Shown: positions 7,762 through 15,504, counted from the stretch's first letter. The stretch: DNA of 64,000 bases from Bacillus alkalisoli (GCF_002797415.1 NZ_KZ454944.1:3056665-3120664); one strand, 5' to 3'. Notes: generated from the letters alone by a model not told the origin. Numbers and translations: made by a program.

Positions 7762-8445
7762 TTACGCGTTTACTTTGTTAGGTCGAACTGGCCACTGCTC
7801 TAATGTGTAAGCCATTTCCCAAAAGCTATACTCATATTGACTGCTCAACATAAAGTGTTCTTTCATTCTTTCACGCTCTTCAACAGATGCTTTTTCTGCT
7901 AATTCATCTAATCTTGCAATCTGCTCTTCTACTAATTGGCGGAACCAGTCGCCACCATAAGCTGCAATCCACTCTTGGTAAATTGGTTCCTCAGGAGTTG
8001 AGCCCCTTAATCTTTCACCAATCTCGTAATATAACCAATAGCATGGTAATAGTGCAGCAATTACCTCGCCAATACCACCAGATAATACAGCCCGATACAT
8101 ATGAGATGTATAAGCGTATGCCGTTGGTGCTGGTTTAAATTTTTTTCTCTCATCCTCCGTAATACCTAGACGTTTTGAGAAGTTTTCGTGTAGGGATAAT
8201 TCTGCCTCATATGTTCCTTGAGCGTGTGCTGCTAATCTGGAAGTTGTATATAAATCAAATGCTTTTGCACCTGCATATGCTTGCACTCTCGCGAAATGAC
8301 TTAAGTAGTACGCATCTTGCATCACATAATATTTGAATGACTCTAGCGATAAACGACCATCAGCAAGTCCTGTTACAAACGGATGGTTAAAGCTTGCTTC
8401 CCAAATATGGTCTGCTTCTTGCCTAATTTGTTCTGAAAATTTCAT
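7762..8445 (-). CDS. tenA: TenA, aminopyrimidine aminohydrolase / thiaminase II
   Basis: Helical TenA enzyme that hydrolyses formylaminopyrimidine-derived aminomethyl-HMP to HMP, salvaging degraded thiamine. Length 227 aa is usual. Cys135 in LLPCYWLY and Glu205 in SSQYEYSFWEMAY coincide with the catalytic Cys135 and Glu205 of B. subtilis TenA; the pocket motifs FKYYVMQDAYYLSHFARV and the Tyr residues are present. It is the first gene of the second TPP-riboswitch operon and is followed by ykoE-D-C, so salvage and import of thiamine breakdown products are co-regulated here. In B. subtilis tenA instead heads the tenI-thiD operon. Confidence 0.96.
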   Translation of the reverse strand: MKFSEQIRQEADHIWEASFNHPFVTGLADGRLSLESFKYYVMQDAYYLSHFARVQAYAGAKAFDLYTTSRLAAHAQGTYEAELSLHENFSKRLGITEDERKKFKPAPTAYAYTSHMYRAVLSGGIGEVIAALLPCYWLYYEIGERLRGSTPEEPIYQEWIAAYGGDWFRQLVEEQIARLDELAEKASVEERERMKEHFMLSSQYEYSFWEMAYTLEQWPVRPNKVNA

Positions 8446-8558
8446 TTCTCATTCCTCCTAAAAATAAATGTTGCCTACTAACATGGAAGTTCAACTTGAG
8501 AAGTAGTTGCGCGCACGACTACTTTCTAGTTTCCCTAGCCTATTTTCGGCAAATAAAA

Positions 8559-8596
8559 AACCACCTACGTTACGCATTTGCGCAAAGAAGGTGGTT
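8559..8596 (-). terminator. Riboswitch-controlled terminator upstream of tenA
   Basis: On the minus strand AACCACCTTCTTTGCGC and GCGTAACGTAGGTGGTT form an imperfect hairpin followed by TTTTATTTG. Its 5' arm (CCACCTTC) can alternatively pair with GGGAAGTGG at the 3' end of the aptamer. Confidence 0.88.
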
Positions 8597-8653
8597 GAAT
8601 ACACAGAAATTCGTGTTTGCTCGCACTTTTATGTAGTACAAACATTCATCCGT

Positions 8654-8743
8654 CCACTTCCCTACGCTCGTATTAACGAGATCAGGTTCTAAGAGTCTTA
8701 GAGTTACACTCTAATCTCAGCCTTAAGAAGGCACCCCTAGTGG
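8654..8743 (-). promoter_or_regulatory. TPP riboswitch upstream of tenA-ykoEDC
   Basis: On the minus strand it has CCACTAGGGGTGCC, GGCTGAGATTAG, a 3' box GAACCTGATCTCGTT and GAGCGTAGGGAAGTGG. CCACT and AGTGG close P1. The variable P3 arm (TTAGAGTGTAACTCTAAG) differs from the first riboswitch, so the two are diverged copies, not a recent duplication. It should switch off tenA-ykoE-ykoD-ykoC when TPP is high. Confidence 0.96.
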
Positions 8744-8801
8744 TTGATCGTTAAGGACAAAAAATTTGCCCTTTAAAACTATATGTTGTTTTCTGATAAT
8801 T

Positions 8802-8829
8802 ATCATAACAGTTTTCACAAATTTGTCAA
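8802..8829 (-). promoter_or_regulatory. Sigma-A-type promoter of tenA-ykoEDC
   Basis: On the minus strand TTGACA (8824-8829) and TATGAT (8802-8807) are 16 bp apart, ~58 bp before the aptamer. The consensus -35 makes this convincing. Confidence 0.72.
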
Positions 8830-8850
8830 AACTTTTTTAATTTAATCGAT

Positions 8851-9216
8851 TTCATAATTACTGTTCGTTTAGTGAAAAACGAATGTTCCGTTTTTTATAA
8901 TTAGGCTATGTTAAAGGTTGCTGTTGATTTCCGTGCAAGGCTTCGCTTTCCGCGGGCGGTAAAAAGGAAGGTTATTTTCACTGCCGTGAAAAAACCTACT
9001 CCTCGGCGCAAGCGCCTGTGGGGTCTCCCGCTTCCCGCTTCTCCCGCAGGAGTCTCAGCCTTGCACGGAAATCAACAGGTAAGTATATAAATATCAACAC
9101 TAAGCTTTAACACAGCCTATAATTAAATAACGTTCGATATAAAACGTAAATTATATGAAAGAATAGGTTTACTATTCGTTTTTCGTTTAGTAATTGTACT
9201 TTATGAAACTCACTCA
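8851..9216. repeat. 147-bp inverted-repeat element, copy interrupted by a subtype A insertion
   Basis: The left part (8851-8903, TTCATAATTACTGTTCGTTT...) and right part (9118-9216, ending ..CTTTATGAAACTCACTCAA) together match the uninterrupted copy at 13884-14031 closely. The ends form a ~35-bp imperfect inverted repeat containing GAAAAACGAAT. The 214 bp in between are the element at 8904-9117. No coding capacity is seen. Confidence 0.82.
8904..9117. repeat. Palindromic element, subtype A, with terminal inverted repeats and 8-bp target duplication
   Basis: The ends are GGCTATGTTAAAG (left) and CTTTAACACAGCC (right), inverted with one mismatch. They are flanked by the exact 8-bp direct repeat TATAATTA (8896-8903, 9118-9125). 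The inner arms GTTGATTTCCGTGCAAGG and CCTTGCACGGAAATCAAC are perfect. The core includes GCTTCGCTTTCCGCGGGC, GGCGCAAGCGCCTGTGGGG and CCCGCAGGAGTCTC. It looks like a MITE moved in trans. Confidence 0.9.
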
Positions 9217-9243
9217 ATTGAATTAATATAATACACTTGAAAC

Positions 9244-9567
9244 TTACTCTACTGTTACTGCTGTTCCATATGCAATGATTTCAGATGCATTTGGCATCAC
9301 GTTCGATGTTTCTAGACGAACTGCAATAATAGCATTTGCTCCTTTAGCTTGGGCATCTTCTACCATTCTGCCAATTGCCTTTTGACGAGCTTCCGTCATC
9401 ATGTCGGTATATCCTTTAATTTCTCCACCTACAAGTGTTTTTAGTCCAGCCATAATGTCTCTACCAACATGCTTTGATTGGACAGTACTTCCTTTTACAA
9501 AACCTTTTAATTCTTTCACTTCTTTTCCAGGTACAAAATCAGTAGTCACGATAATCATTTTCGTCAT
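9244..9567 (-). CDS. YbjQ/UPF0145 family protein
   Basis: This is a 107-aa cytosolic protein of the YbjQ/UPF0145 (DUF74, putative heavy-metal-binding) family. The family forms compact beta-rich pentamers of unknown role. Typical motifs are VTTDFVPGKEVKELKGFVKG at the start, HVGRDIMAGLKTLVGGEIKGYTDMM near 40 and AKGANAIIAVRLETS near 78. It overlaps the upstream 67-aa membrane-protein gene by 29 bp, so the two are probably co-transcribed. The family name suggests metal binding, but no Cys/His cluster is visible. I make no functional claim beyond the family. Confidence 0.88.
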   Translation of the reverse strand: MTKMIIVTTDFVPGKEVKELKGFVKGSTVQSKHVGRDIMAGLKTLVGGEIKGYTDMMTEARQKAIGRMVEDAQAKGANAIIAVRLETSNVMPNASEIIAYGTAVTVE

Positions 9568-9742
9568 CCTCCTTCTTTTCTTTAACTCTTTCTATGATTA
9601 ATAATATCATTAACGTTATGAAAGCTATTACAATAAAAGCATAAAAGTAAATGGCTACTACGATGTTTACAAAGAATAGCCCTACCCCTACTAACTGACC
9701 TACTGTGACGATCCATAATAGTAGCGATTTTATTTTTTCCAT
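9539..9742 (-). CDS. Small membrane protein, two TM segments
   Basis: 67-aa protein with two hydrophobic stretches (LLLWIVTVGQLVGVGLFFVNIVVAIYF split over residues 7-33 and FIVIAFITLMILLIIE at 35-50), then a charged tail RVKEKKEDDENDY. It begins at ATG after AAAAGGAGA. It overlaps the YbjQ-family gene by 29 bp. I do not recognise a family. The overlap suggests co-expression and perhaps membrane tethering of the YbjQ-type partner, which is only inference. Confidence 0.65.
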   Translation of the reverse strand: MEKIKSLLLWIVTVGQLVGVGLFFVNIVVAIYFYAFIVIAFITLMILLIIERVKEKKEDDENDYRDY

Positions 9743-9781
9743 GTATGTCTCCTTTTATAATATCTGATAAGGGTTCTAACA

Positions 9782-9910
9782 GTTGATGTACGCTACAGGT
9801 GCTCGCTTTCCGCGGGTGGACTCGTGAGCCTCCTCAGCGCTCTAGCGCTTCCAGGGTCTCACTTGTCACACTTTTCCCGCAGGAGTCTCACACCTGTAGC
9901 GTACATCAAC
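9782..9910. repeat. Palindromic intergenic repeat, subtype B, copy 2
   Basis: The arms GTTGATGTACGCTACAGGTG and its exact complement CACCTGTAGCGTACATCAAC (9891-9910) enclose CTCGCTTTCCGCGGGTGGAC, GTGAGCCTCCTCAGCGC, GCGCTTCCAGGGTCTCAC and TTCCCGCAGGAGTCTCA. It lies between the MFS gene end and the small membrane protein, both on the minus strand. Confidence 0.87.
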
Positions 9911-9948
9911 TCACTATCTTTATAATCATTATTCCTTGTCTAATAGTT

Positions 9949-11232
9949 TTATGCGGAAGGAACTTTTTGTAGTTGTAGCAATTCTTCTGTTTCTTCTTCT
10001 TTTGCGTATTTTGGTAACGTAAAGCTGTAGTAAATCGCAACGAATAACATACAGCCACCTACAATTAAATGTAGTCCTTCGATAGATAAAATTTTCGGAA
10101 ATGCTACTGCAATAAAGCCTAATGTAATAGTTTGCGATAACATCATAAGAGGACTAATCCATCCTTGGACCCGCCCCATCATTTTTGGGTCAACTATTCT
10201 TGGTAACCAGCCACCTATTCCTATATTAATGAATGGTAGAATTAATCCTACTATAACACTTAAAGAACAATAAACTATGAAATTTGTTGAATAAGCTGTT
10301 AGTGAAATAAATAGTGCTGTTATGAATAAACCAACGATAATCATTTGATATAATTTCATTTTTTTTACAAAAATAGATGCAATAATACTACCTAGAAGGA
10401 TAGATAGTCCAAAAGCTATTCCAAGATACATCATCAATTGCTCATAATTATCTGGAGATATTTTATATTTTAAAATATAAGCCGGCATAACCGTTAAACC
10501 ACCATTTACAATACCGAAAACAAAAAATCCAACGATAATATTTAATAAAAGTTTGTGTTGTAAAATATACGTCAATCCTGCTTTAAAATCCTTTAATACA
10601 AACTTTATATTTATGTCTTTCATGGAGTGTTTACCATTAGGCAATCTAACTTCTTCTGAAATTTTACATGCGTTAATGAGTAATCCACTAATAGTGAAAG
10701 TGACTGCCCCAACGATAATTGCTCCTTCTAATCCTATCGTCCAATAAATCCATATTCCGAGTGCATTTCCAAATAACATAAAGATACTACTAGTCATTTG
10801 GTTTAAACCTGCTGCAACTGTATATTCATCTTTTGATAAAATACCTTGAATAATCGCTCCTTGTGCAGGATGAAAAAACTTCGAAACCGCACTACGTAAA
10901 AAAAGGATTGCGAAGACTAATGGAATGGAATCAAGGTATATAGCCCCAAATAATGCTAACGTTAATACCGCACATATATAGTCTGAGTAAGCTGCAATTT
11001 TTTGACGATCTAGTCTATCTGCTAATACTCCTACTAGAAAAAACACCGCTAGGGTGGGCAAAGAATACATCATTTCTGTTAGAGCGGCGTAGGCAGGTTG
11101 CTCGCTGAACCGGTCTAATAAATAGAGCATGAATGCTGCAATTCCAATAATACTTCCTAAAGTAGATGTAAACGAAGCAAAAAAGAGTTTTGAGTAATTT
11201 TCTTTTTTGAAGATCTGAATGATATTTTGCAT
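9949..11232 (-). CDS. MFS transporter (putative exporter)
   Basis: 427-aa major facilitator with about 12 hydrophobic segments, starting MQNIIQIFKKENYSKLFFASFTSTLGSI, the usual entry of EntS/MefA-like exporters. The loop 2-3 motif is GVLADRLDRQKIAAYSD (family A-motif G-x-L-a-D-r-x-x-R/K). The C-terminus is short and acidic (KEEETEELLQLQ). MefA/YfmO-type exporters handle macrolides, siderophores or unrelated compounds, so no substrate can be assigned. It stands alone, with repeats on both sides. The ATG follows GGAGAGAAAAC. Confidence 0.88.
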   Translation of the reverse strand: MQNIIQIFKKENYSKLFFASFTSTLGSIIGIAAFMLYLLDRFSEQPAYAALTEMMYSLPTLAVFFLVGVLADRLDRQKIAAYSDYICAVLTLALFGAIYLDSIPLVFAILFLRSAVSKFFHPAQGAIIQGILSKDEYTVAAGLNQMTSSIFMLFGNALGIWIYWTIGLEGAIIVGAVTFTISGLLINACKISEEVRLPNGKHSMKDINIKFVLKDFKAGLTYILQHKLLLNIIVGFFVFGIVNGGLTVMPAYILKYKISPDNYEQLMMYLGIAFGLSILLGSIIASIFVKKMKLYQMIIVGLFITALFISLTAYSTNFIVYCSLSVIVGLILPFINIGIGGWLPRIVDPKMMGRVQGWISPLMMLSQTITLGFIAVAFPKILSIEGLHLIVGGCMLFVAIYYSFTLPKYAKEEETEELLQLQKVPSA

Positions 11233-11366
11233 TGTTTTCTCTCCTAACGTTACCCCTTATTTATGTATATCATATATAGTAATTGGGGTAGAAAGTAACG
11301 GTCGGAGGAATTTTTGCATATCGGTCTAGAGGATGAGGTGGAATGGTTCAGGAGGTTTTAGTAAAG

Positions 11367-11611
11367 GGCTGTATTAGTTCGCTGCTGATTTCCGTGCAAG
11401 GCTTCGCTTTCCGCGGGCGTGTCTAGTTTCAGCGGCTAGCTCCGTAAGTCTAGCCATGGTCATCTCGAGGGGAAAAGCACCCTCAAGCTGCCCCTGTCTT
11501 ATGCTTGTCGGAGCTGAACGAGCCGCTTCAAACTTTTCGAGGAGTCTCATCCTTGCACGGAAATCAACAGGTATTAGTATTAAATTATCAACACTAACCT
11601 TTAAAATAGAA
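11367..11611. repeat. Palindromic element, subtype A, copy with decayed target duplication
   Basis: It starts GGCTGTATTAG and has inner arms GCTGATTTCCGTGCAAGG and CCTTGCACGGAAATCAACAG. Its core carries CTAGTTTCAGCGGCTAGCTC, GGGGAAAAGCACCCTCAAG, CTTATGCTTGTCGGAGCTG and TTTTCGAGGAGTCTC. The right end CTAACCTTTAAAATAGAA aligns to the end of the 8904-9117 element. The flanks TAGTAAAG and TACTAAAA agree at 6 of 8 positions, consistent with an old 8-bp duplication. The inner module is shared with the copy at 22914. Confidence 0.82.
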
Positions 11612-11622
11612 TACTAAAAATA

Positions 11623-11669
11623 AAGAAACGCAGAGAACATTATTCATCTCTGCGTTTCTTTTTTTGTCC
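11623..11669 (-). terminator. Intrinsic terminator of the PBP gene overlapping its 3' end
   Basis: AAGAAACGCAGAGA and TCTCTGCGTTTCTT pair around ACATTATTCA, and the minus-strand product ends in CTTTATTTTT. The 5' arm lies within the last codons of the PBP gene (KKRRDE), so the reading frame tail and the terminator are one sequence. Confidence 0.75.
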
Positions 11670-13661
11670 TGGCGCTTTCTCTTTGCCACGTTTCTTCTCT
11701 TCTTTTTTAGGCTTTTTCTCTTCCTTTTTCGGTTTTGACTGTGAAGAAGGTTCCACACTTTTCGGTTTTGGCTGCTTATATGCTGGTAAACCGAAAGAGG
11801 ATTTTGGTAAATCTATTAATGCTTCACTCATAGCTTGTTGGAATAGTTTTGCAGCAGGATTCCCCGCGCCTTGAACAGCTGGAATGTACTGATCAGGTGA
11901 TAGACGATCATAACCGATCCAAAAAGCCCCTACTAATTCGGGCGTATAGCCAATAAACCACTGGTTCGATGTACCGTTGACTTGGGCACCAACAACTTGC
12001 GTAGACCCAGTTTTACCAGCTACTTCTCTTCCTGCAATTTGAGCGTTTCTACCTGTTCCGTTATCGACTACGCCTTTTAACATATACGTCATTTTTTGCA
12101 CTACTTCTTCTGATGCTACTCGTTCTTTTTCTCCATCAAAGGTAGCTACTTCGTCACCGTTACGGTCAACAATTTTCTTAATTGTATGTGATTCAATGAT
12201 TTCCCCTTTGTTTGGATAAATCGTATACGCTTCTGCCATTTGTTGAAGAGTTACCCCTTTATCTAAACCACCTAGGGCAAGTGCTGCTAGATTATGGTCA
12301 TTTTCTGTAATCGGCAAATATAGTTTTTTGGCCATATTTATCGCAGTACTTAGACCCATTTCATGTAAAACAGATACTGCTGGAACATTATATGAATTCA
12401 ACACTGCATCATACATGGAAACTTCCCCTTTGAAAGTTCTAGAAAAGTTTTGAGGTTTATAGTTTCCAAATTCAACAGGTGAATCATTTAACATATCGAA
12501 CATGTCATATCCATTTTCTAAAGCTGGAGTATAAACTAATAATGGTTTAATAGTTGAACCTGGCTGCCTAGTTAGTCTAGACACTCGGTTATAGTCTTGA
12601 AATTTATTTTCTCTACCACCAATTAAAGCTAATATTCCCCCTGTTTCCGGATGAATGATTATTCCGCTACTTTGAGGTATTTCATCAGCTGAACCTTTTG
12701 GGAAATTAGATGGTTCAGCATAAATATTTTCGAGTGCTGATTGTGTTGGCTGATCTAATGCTGTGTAAATATGATAACCACCAGATAAGACTTCGCTTTC
12801 TGATATACCGTACATAGTAACAGCTTCTTGAATTACATGGGTCATATAGGATGGATATTGTACATTAAACAAAGAACTGCTTTTCGGATTAAGTTCGATA
12901 GGTTCTTCTCGTGTCTCTTCTAGTTGTTGTCTTGAAATAAATTGCTGTTCATACATTAACTGCAAAACTACGTTTCTACGGTTTTTGGCTCTTTCTTCAT
13001 TTTTAATCGGATTAAGCACAGATGGGGCTGGCAGTAATCCAGCAAGTGTTGCCACTTCGTTTAACGTAAGATCTTTTGGCTCTTTCCCGTAATAAATTTC
13101 AGCTGCTCTCTTTATTCCCCAGGCACCTTCACCAAAATACACTTGATTCAAATATATTCCTAATATTTCATTTTTCGAATACTGTTGTTCTACTTTTTTA
13201 GCTAAGAAATATTCATCAAGTTTTCTTTTAAATGTTTGGTCATGCGTTAGGAAAACATTTTTCACCATTTGTTGCGTTAGAGTACTACCACCTTGAACAA
13301 CTCTTCTTGCTTTTAGGTTGGTAAACATCGCTCTTCCTGTACCAACAATATCAAAACCGTCGTGCTCATAAAACCTTTGGTCTTCTACCGCGACGACTGC
13401 AAGTTTCATAATGTCTGGTATTTCTTCTGTAGCTATTCCTTCCACTTTATTAGGGCGGAATACACTTACTTGTTCACCTTCACGATCATAAATAACTGTT
13501 GCCGTTGGGAGTGGCTCTGTTAACGCACTAACATCTCTTGTTTTTATATAAAATTGCATAAAAATAAATACGTTTAAGATTAACAAGCTAGTAACTAACA
13601 AAGTCACTTTTCCATGATTCTTTTTCATTTTTCTCTTCTTGTATTCAGATCTATTTGTCAT
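11640..13661 (-). CDS. Class A penicillin-binding protein (glycosyltransferase + transpeptidase)
   Basis: 673-aa bifunctional murein synthase. A short cytosolic tail is followed by one TM helix (VTLLVTSLLILNVFIFMQFYI, residues ~19-39, seen in parts). The GT51 domain has EDQRFYEHDGFD near 93, GGSTLTQQMVKN near 122 and IYLNQVYFGEGAWG near 170. The transpeptidase domain has the Ser-Thr-Ile-Lys box in RQPGSTIKPLL, SYN in LNSYNVPA and KTGST near 550. The C-terminal ~50 residues are rich in Lys/Glu/Pro. Size and motifs resemble PbpD/PbpG of Bacillus; I cannot choose between them. ATG follows AGGAGGC. It acts outside the membrane in peptidoglycan synthesis. Confidence 0.94.
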   Translation of the reverse strand: MTNRSEYKKRKMKKNHGKVTLLVTSLLILNVFIFMQFYIKTRDVSALTEPLPTATVIYDREGEQVSVFRPNKVEGIATEEIPDIMKLAVVAVEDQRFYEHDGFDIVGTGRAMFTNLKARRVVQGGSTLTQQMVKNVFLTHDQTFKRKLDEYFLAKKVEQQYSKNEILGIYLNQVYFGEGAWGIKRAAEIYYGKEPKDLTLNEVATLAGLLPAPSVLNPIKNEERAKNRRNVVLQLMYEQQFISRQQLEETREEPIELNPKSSSLFNVQYPSYMTHVIQEAVTMYGISESEVLSGGYHIYTALDQPTQSALENIYAEPSNFPKGSADEIPQSSGIIIHPETGGILALIGGRENKFQDYNRVSRLTRQPGSTIKPLLVYTPALENGYDMFDMLNDSPVEFGNYKPQNFSRTFKGEVSMYDAVLNSYNVPAVSVLHEMGLSTAINMAKKLYLPITENDHNLAALALGGLDKGVTLQQMAEAYTIYPNKGEIIESHTIKKIVDRNGDEVATFDGEKERVASEEVVQKMTYMLKGVVDNGTGRNAQIAGREVAGKTGSTQVVGAQVNGTSNQWFIGYTPELVGAFWIGYDRLSPDQYIPAVQGAGNPAAKLFQQAMSEALIDLPKSSFGLPAYKQPKPKSVEPSSQSKPKKEEKKPKKEEKKRGKEKAPGQKKKRRDE

Positions 13662-13883
13662 ATTGCCTCCTGAAGATACAATCCTACACCTATATAATTC
13701 GTTGGGAGTTGGAGTTTTATGGGGAGTTTTTCCTTTCTCCGTGTAAAACGCTAGTTTATTTTACTACAAGATTAATACCCTATCTGCATGAATATTTAAC
13801 CTATTTAGTGTAAAAATGGGATGTTTTGTGCTTTTCAATAAGGGTATTTATTTGTAAATACTATTTATTTTATTAAGTGAATC

Positions 13884-14031
13884 ATTTTCATAATTACTGT
13901 TCGTTTAATGAAAAACGAATGTCCCCTTTATTATAATAAAAAACGTTCGATATAAAAACGTAAATTATAATAAAGAATAGGTTTAATATTCGTTTTTCAT
14001 TTAGTAATTGTACATTATGAAACTCACTCAA
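13884..14031. repeat. 147-bp inverted-repeat element, uninterrupted copy
   Basis: The left end TTTTCATAATTACTGTTCG..GAAAAACGAATGT and right end ..ATTCGTTTTTCATTTAGTAA..CATTATGAAA form a long imperfect terminal inverted repeat; an internal ACGTTCGATATAAAAACGT is also near-palindromic. It matches the split copy at 8851-9216 over its whole length. It ends ~20 bp before the uspA-type start, so it may contain or supply that promoter. Confidence 0.83.
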
Positions 14032-14049
14032 GTGAAAGGAGAAATTATT

Positions 14050-14553
14050 ATGCAAAAAATATTAATTCCTTATGACGGATCAAAAGGAAGTTACAAAGCT
14101 CTTCAAATGGGACTAGATTTGAAGCGAAGATTAGGTTCTGATTTAACTATTTTACACGTGCTTGAAAAAACAGAACCTGTTACACCTATTCGTACGGAAA
14201 AAACTTCATCTTTACCAGCAGCTGGGTATGGGATTGAAGGGTTAAACATGTATACACCAACTGCACAGGAGAGAGTACCGGAAGAAAATCACGTTCCTTA
14301 CTCATATGAAAGCGAAACAGAAGAATTATTGAACGAAGTGGAAGCGATGCTTGCCAACGCAGGAGTAGAAGCACCTATAGAAGTAATAGAAGGAGATCCA
14401 GCTAAAACCATTTGCCAGTATGAAGAAACGAGTGATATTGACTTAATAATTATTGGCAGTAGCGGCCATGGTGGACTTAAAAAGCTCATTTTAGGTAGTG
14501 TAAGTGATAAAGTGACAAATTCCGCCAAATGTCCGGTATTAGTAGCAAAATAA
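14050..14553 (+). CDS. Universal stress protein, UspA family
   Basis: 167-aa single Usp domain, cytosolic. It starts MQKILIPYDGSKGSYKALQ (beta-1 with the Asp that contacts ATP) and ends with GSSGHGGLKKLILGSVSDKV, the G-2X-G-9X-G(S/T) ATP-binding motif, so it should be of the ATP-binding class. A Pro/Ser-rich insert occupies residues ~45-85. I chose ATG 14050, which follows AAAGGAGA; an in-frame ATG 42 bp upstream overlaps the repeat and has no ribosome site. It stands alone, downstream of a 147-bp repeat and upstream of a 52-bp-period hairpin array. Confidence 0.93.
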   Translation: MQKILIPYDGSKGSYKALQMGLDLKRRLGSDLTILHVLEKTEPVTPIRTEKTSSLPAAGYGIEGLNMYTPTAQERVPEENHVPYSYESETEELLNEVEAMLANAGVEAPIEVIEGDPAKTICQYEETSDIDLIIIGSSGHGGLKKLILGSVSDKVTNSAKCPVLVAK

Positions 14554-14591
14554 TTAATTCTTACTTTTTTGGAGGGAAATGAATTTCGATT

Positions 14592-14758
14592 ATGAAGTTC
14601 ATTTCCTTCTTTTTTTATGGCTAATTTGAACTTTATCGAGCTTATGAAGTTCATTCTCTTCTCTTTCTTTTGCCGATTTGAACTTCATCGAGCTTATGAA
14701 GTTCATTCTTTTCTTTTTTCTCACCCATTTGAACTTCATCGACCTTATGAAGTTCATA
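14592..14758 (-). repeat. Tandem hairpin array, 51-52 bp period (~4 units)
   Basis: ATGAAGTTCAT starts at 14592, 14644, 14696 and 14747. From the second unit on it is preceded by TTGAACTTCATCGAGCTT (14655 region onward), so each unit forms a GAACTTCAT/ATGAAGTTC hairpin; spacers are T/C-rich. On the minus strand the unit reads AATGAACTTCATAAGCTCGA, which aligns with the units of the 36089-36362 array. Confidence 0.88.
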
Positions 14759-14800
14759 TTCCTCTTTTACTGACAGCAAAATGAATTTCATTAAAAAAGC

Positions 14801-14828
14801 GTGTCAGTGACACCTGAGTATTGTCGAA
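14801..14828 (+). repeat. REP-like palindrome, divergent copy
   Basis: GTGTCAGTGACAC (14801-14813) is a variant of the GTGCCAGGCAC core and is followed by CTGAGTATTGTCGAA, which parallels the CACCCGAATTTTGTCGAA tail of the copies at 16770, 27806 and 28728. Confidence 0.6.
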
Positions 14829-14928
14829 TTCGAATATGACAATAGACAATCACCTATTTTAATCAATATGCATACTTTAGTAAGAACCATTATCTGATGG
14901 ACTTTGTTGCTTGAAAGGAGCAATTGTT

Positions 14929-15360
14929 ATGTATTATTATCGTCAATTAATTGGATTCCCACCAATCTTCCCTCCGCCTGTGGGGCCTGGTGGTATGCCT
15001 CCTGGATCTGGTGGTATGCCTCCTGGATCTGGTGGTACGTTTGGACCTGGTGGTATGCCTCCTGGATCAGGAGGAAGCATGGGAGGACCGCAACAACCAC
15101 CTGGTCCACCTCCAGCAACACCTCCTCCACCAAGTGCATCTTTTTCTGCTGGAGGACCGCAAACATTTGCTGTAGACCCTGGTGCATTAAATAGATGTTT
15201 ATTTCGCTTTACATTCATCCGTTTAACAAACGGGGAATCGTTCTGGTTCTATCCAACTTTTATCGGTAGAACGTCAGTTGCTGGTTACCGTTGGTTTGCT
15301 TTCCGCTGGGTGTATTTTGGAATTGATACAAGAAGAATTTCTTCTTTCCAATGTGTTTAA
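14929..15360 (+). CDS. Pro/Gly-rich protein with conserved aromatic C-terminal domain
   Basis: 143 aa. MYYYRQLIGFPPIFPPP is followed by tandem repeats of GGMPPGS (four to five copies, residues ~18-52), then a Pro-rich run, then an ~58-residue globular tail. The tail is rich in aromatics and Arg (RCLFRFTFIRLTNGESFWF, PTFIGRTSVAGYRWFAFRWV, ISSFQC). I have seen similar C-terminal domains in small Bacillus proteins of unknown function, some wrongly named transporters or collagen-like. Two Cys bracket the domain. ATG 14929 follows GAAAGGAGC. No signal peptide is visible. Surface or spore-coat association would be a guess from the low-complexity repeats. Confidence 0.8.
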   Translation: MYYYRQLIGFPPIFPPPVGPGGMPPGSGGMPPGSGGTFGPGGMPPGSGGSMGGPQQPPGPPPATPPPPSASFSAGGPQTFAVDPGALNRCLFRFTFIRLTNGESFWFYPTFIGRTSVAGYRWFAFRWVYFGIDTRRISSFQCV

Positions 15361-15449
15361 CTCTTATAGAGGTTAATCCCGCATCTTACTAAAAAGGCTT
15401 ATTTTATTTTTGTTGAATGTTCCGATGTGGTATATAATTTAGTCAGCTG

Positions 15450-15479
15450 CCATCTTCACTAGTTGAGGATGGTTTTTTT
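15450..15479 (+). terminator. Intrinsic terminator
   Basis: CCATC(C/T)TC..GAGGATGG hairpin (CCATCTTCACTAGTTGAGG ATGG) is followed by TTTTTTT, ~90 bp after the Pro/Gly-rich gene. Confidence 0.72.
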
Positions 15480-15504
15480 GTTTTCGTGACTCATTGAATA
15501 ATAG

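Noticed and set aside
14904-15194. Other-frame ORFs rich in Trp or Leu in the Pro/Gly-rich gene.
   Set aside because: They are shadows of the tandem GGMPPGS coding repeats; only the annotated frame has a ribosome site and a globular tail.
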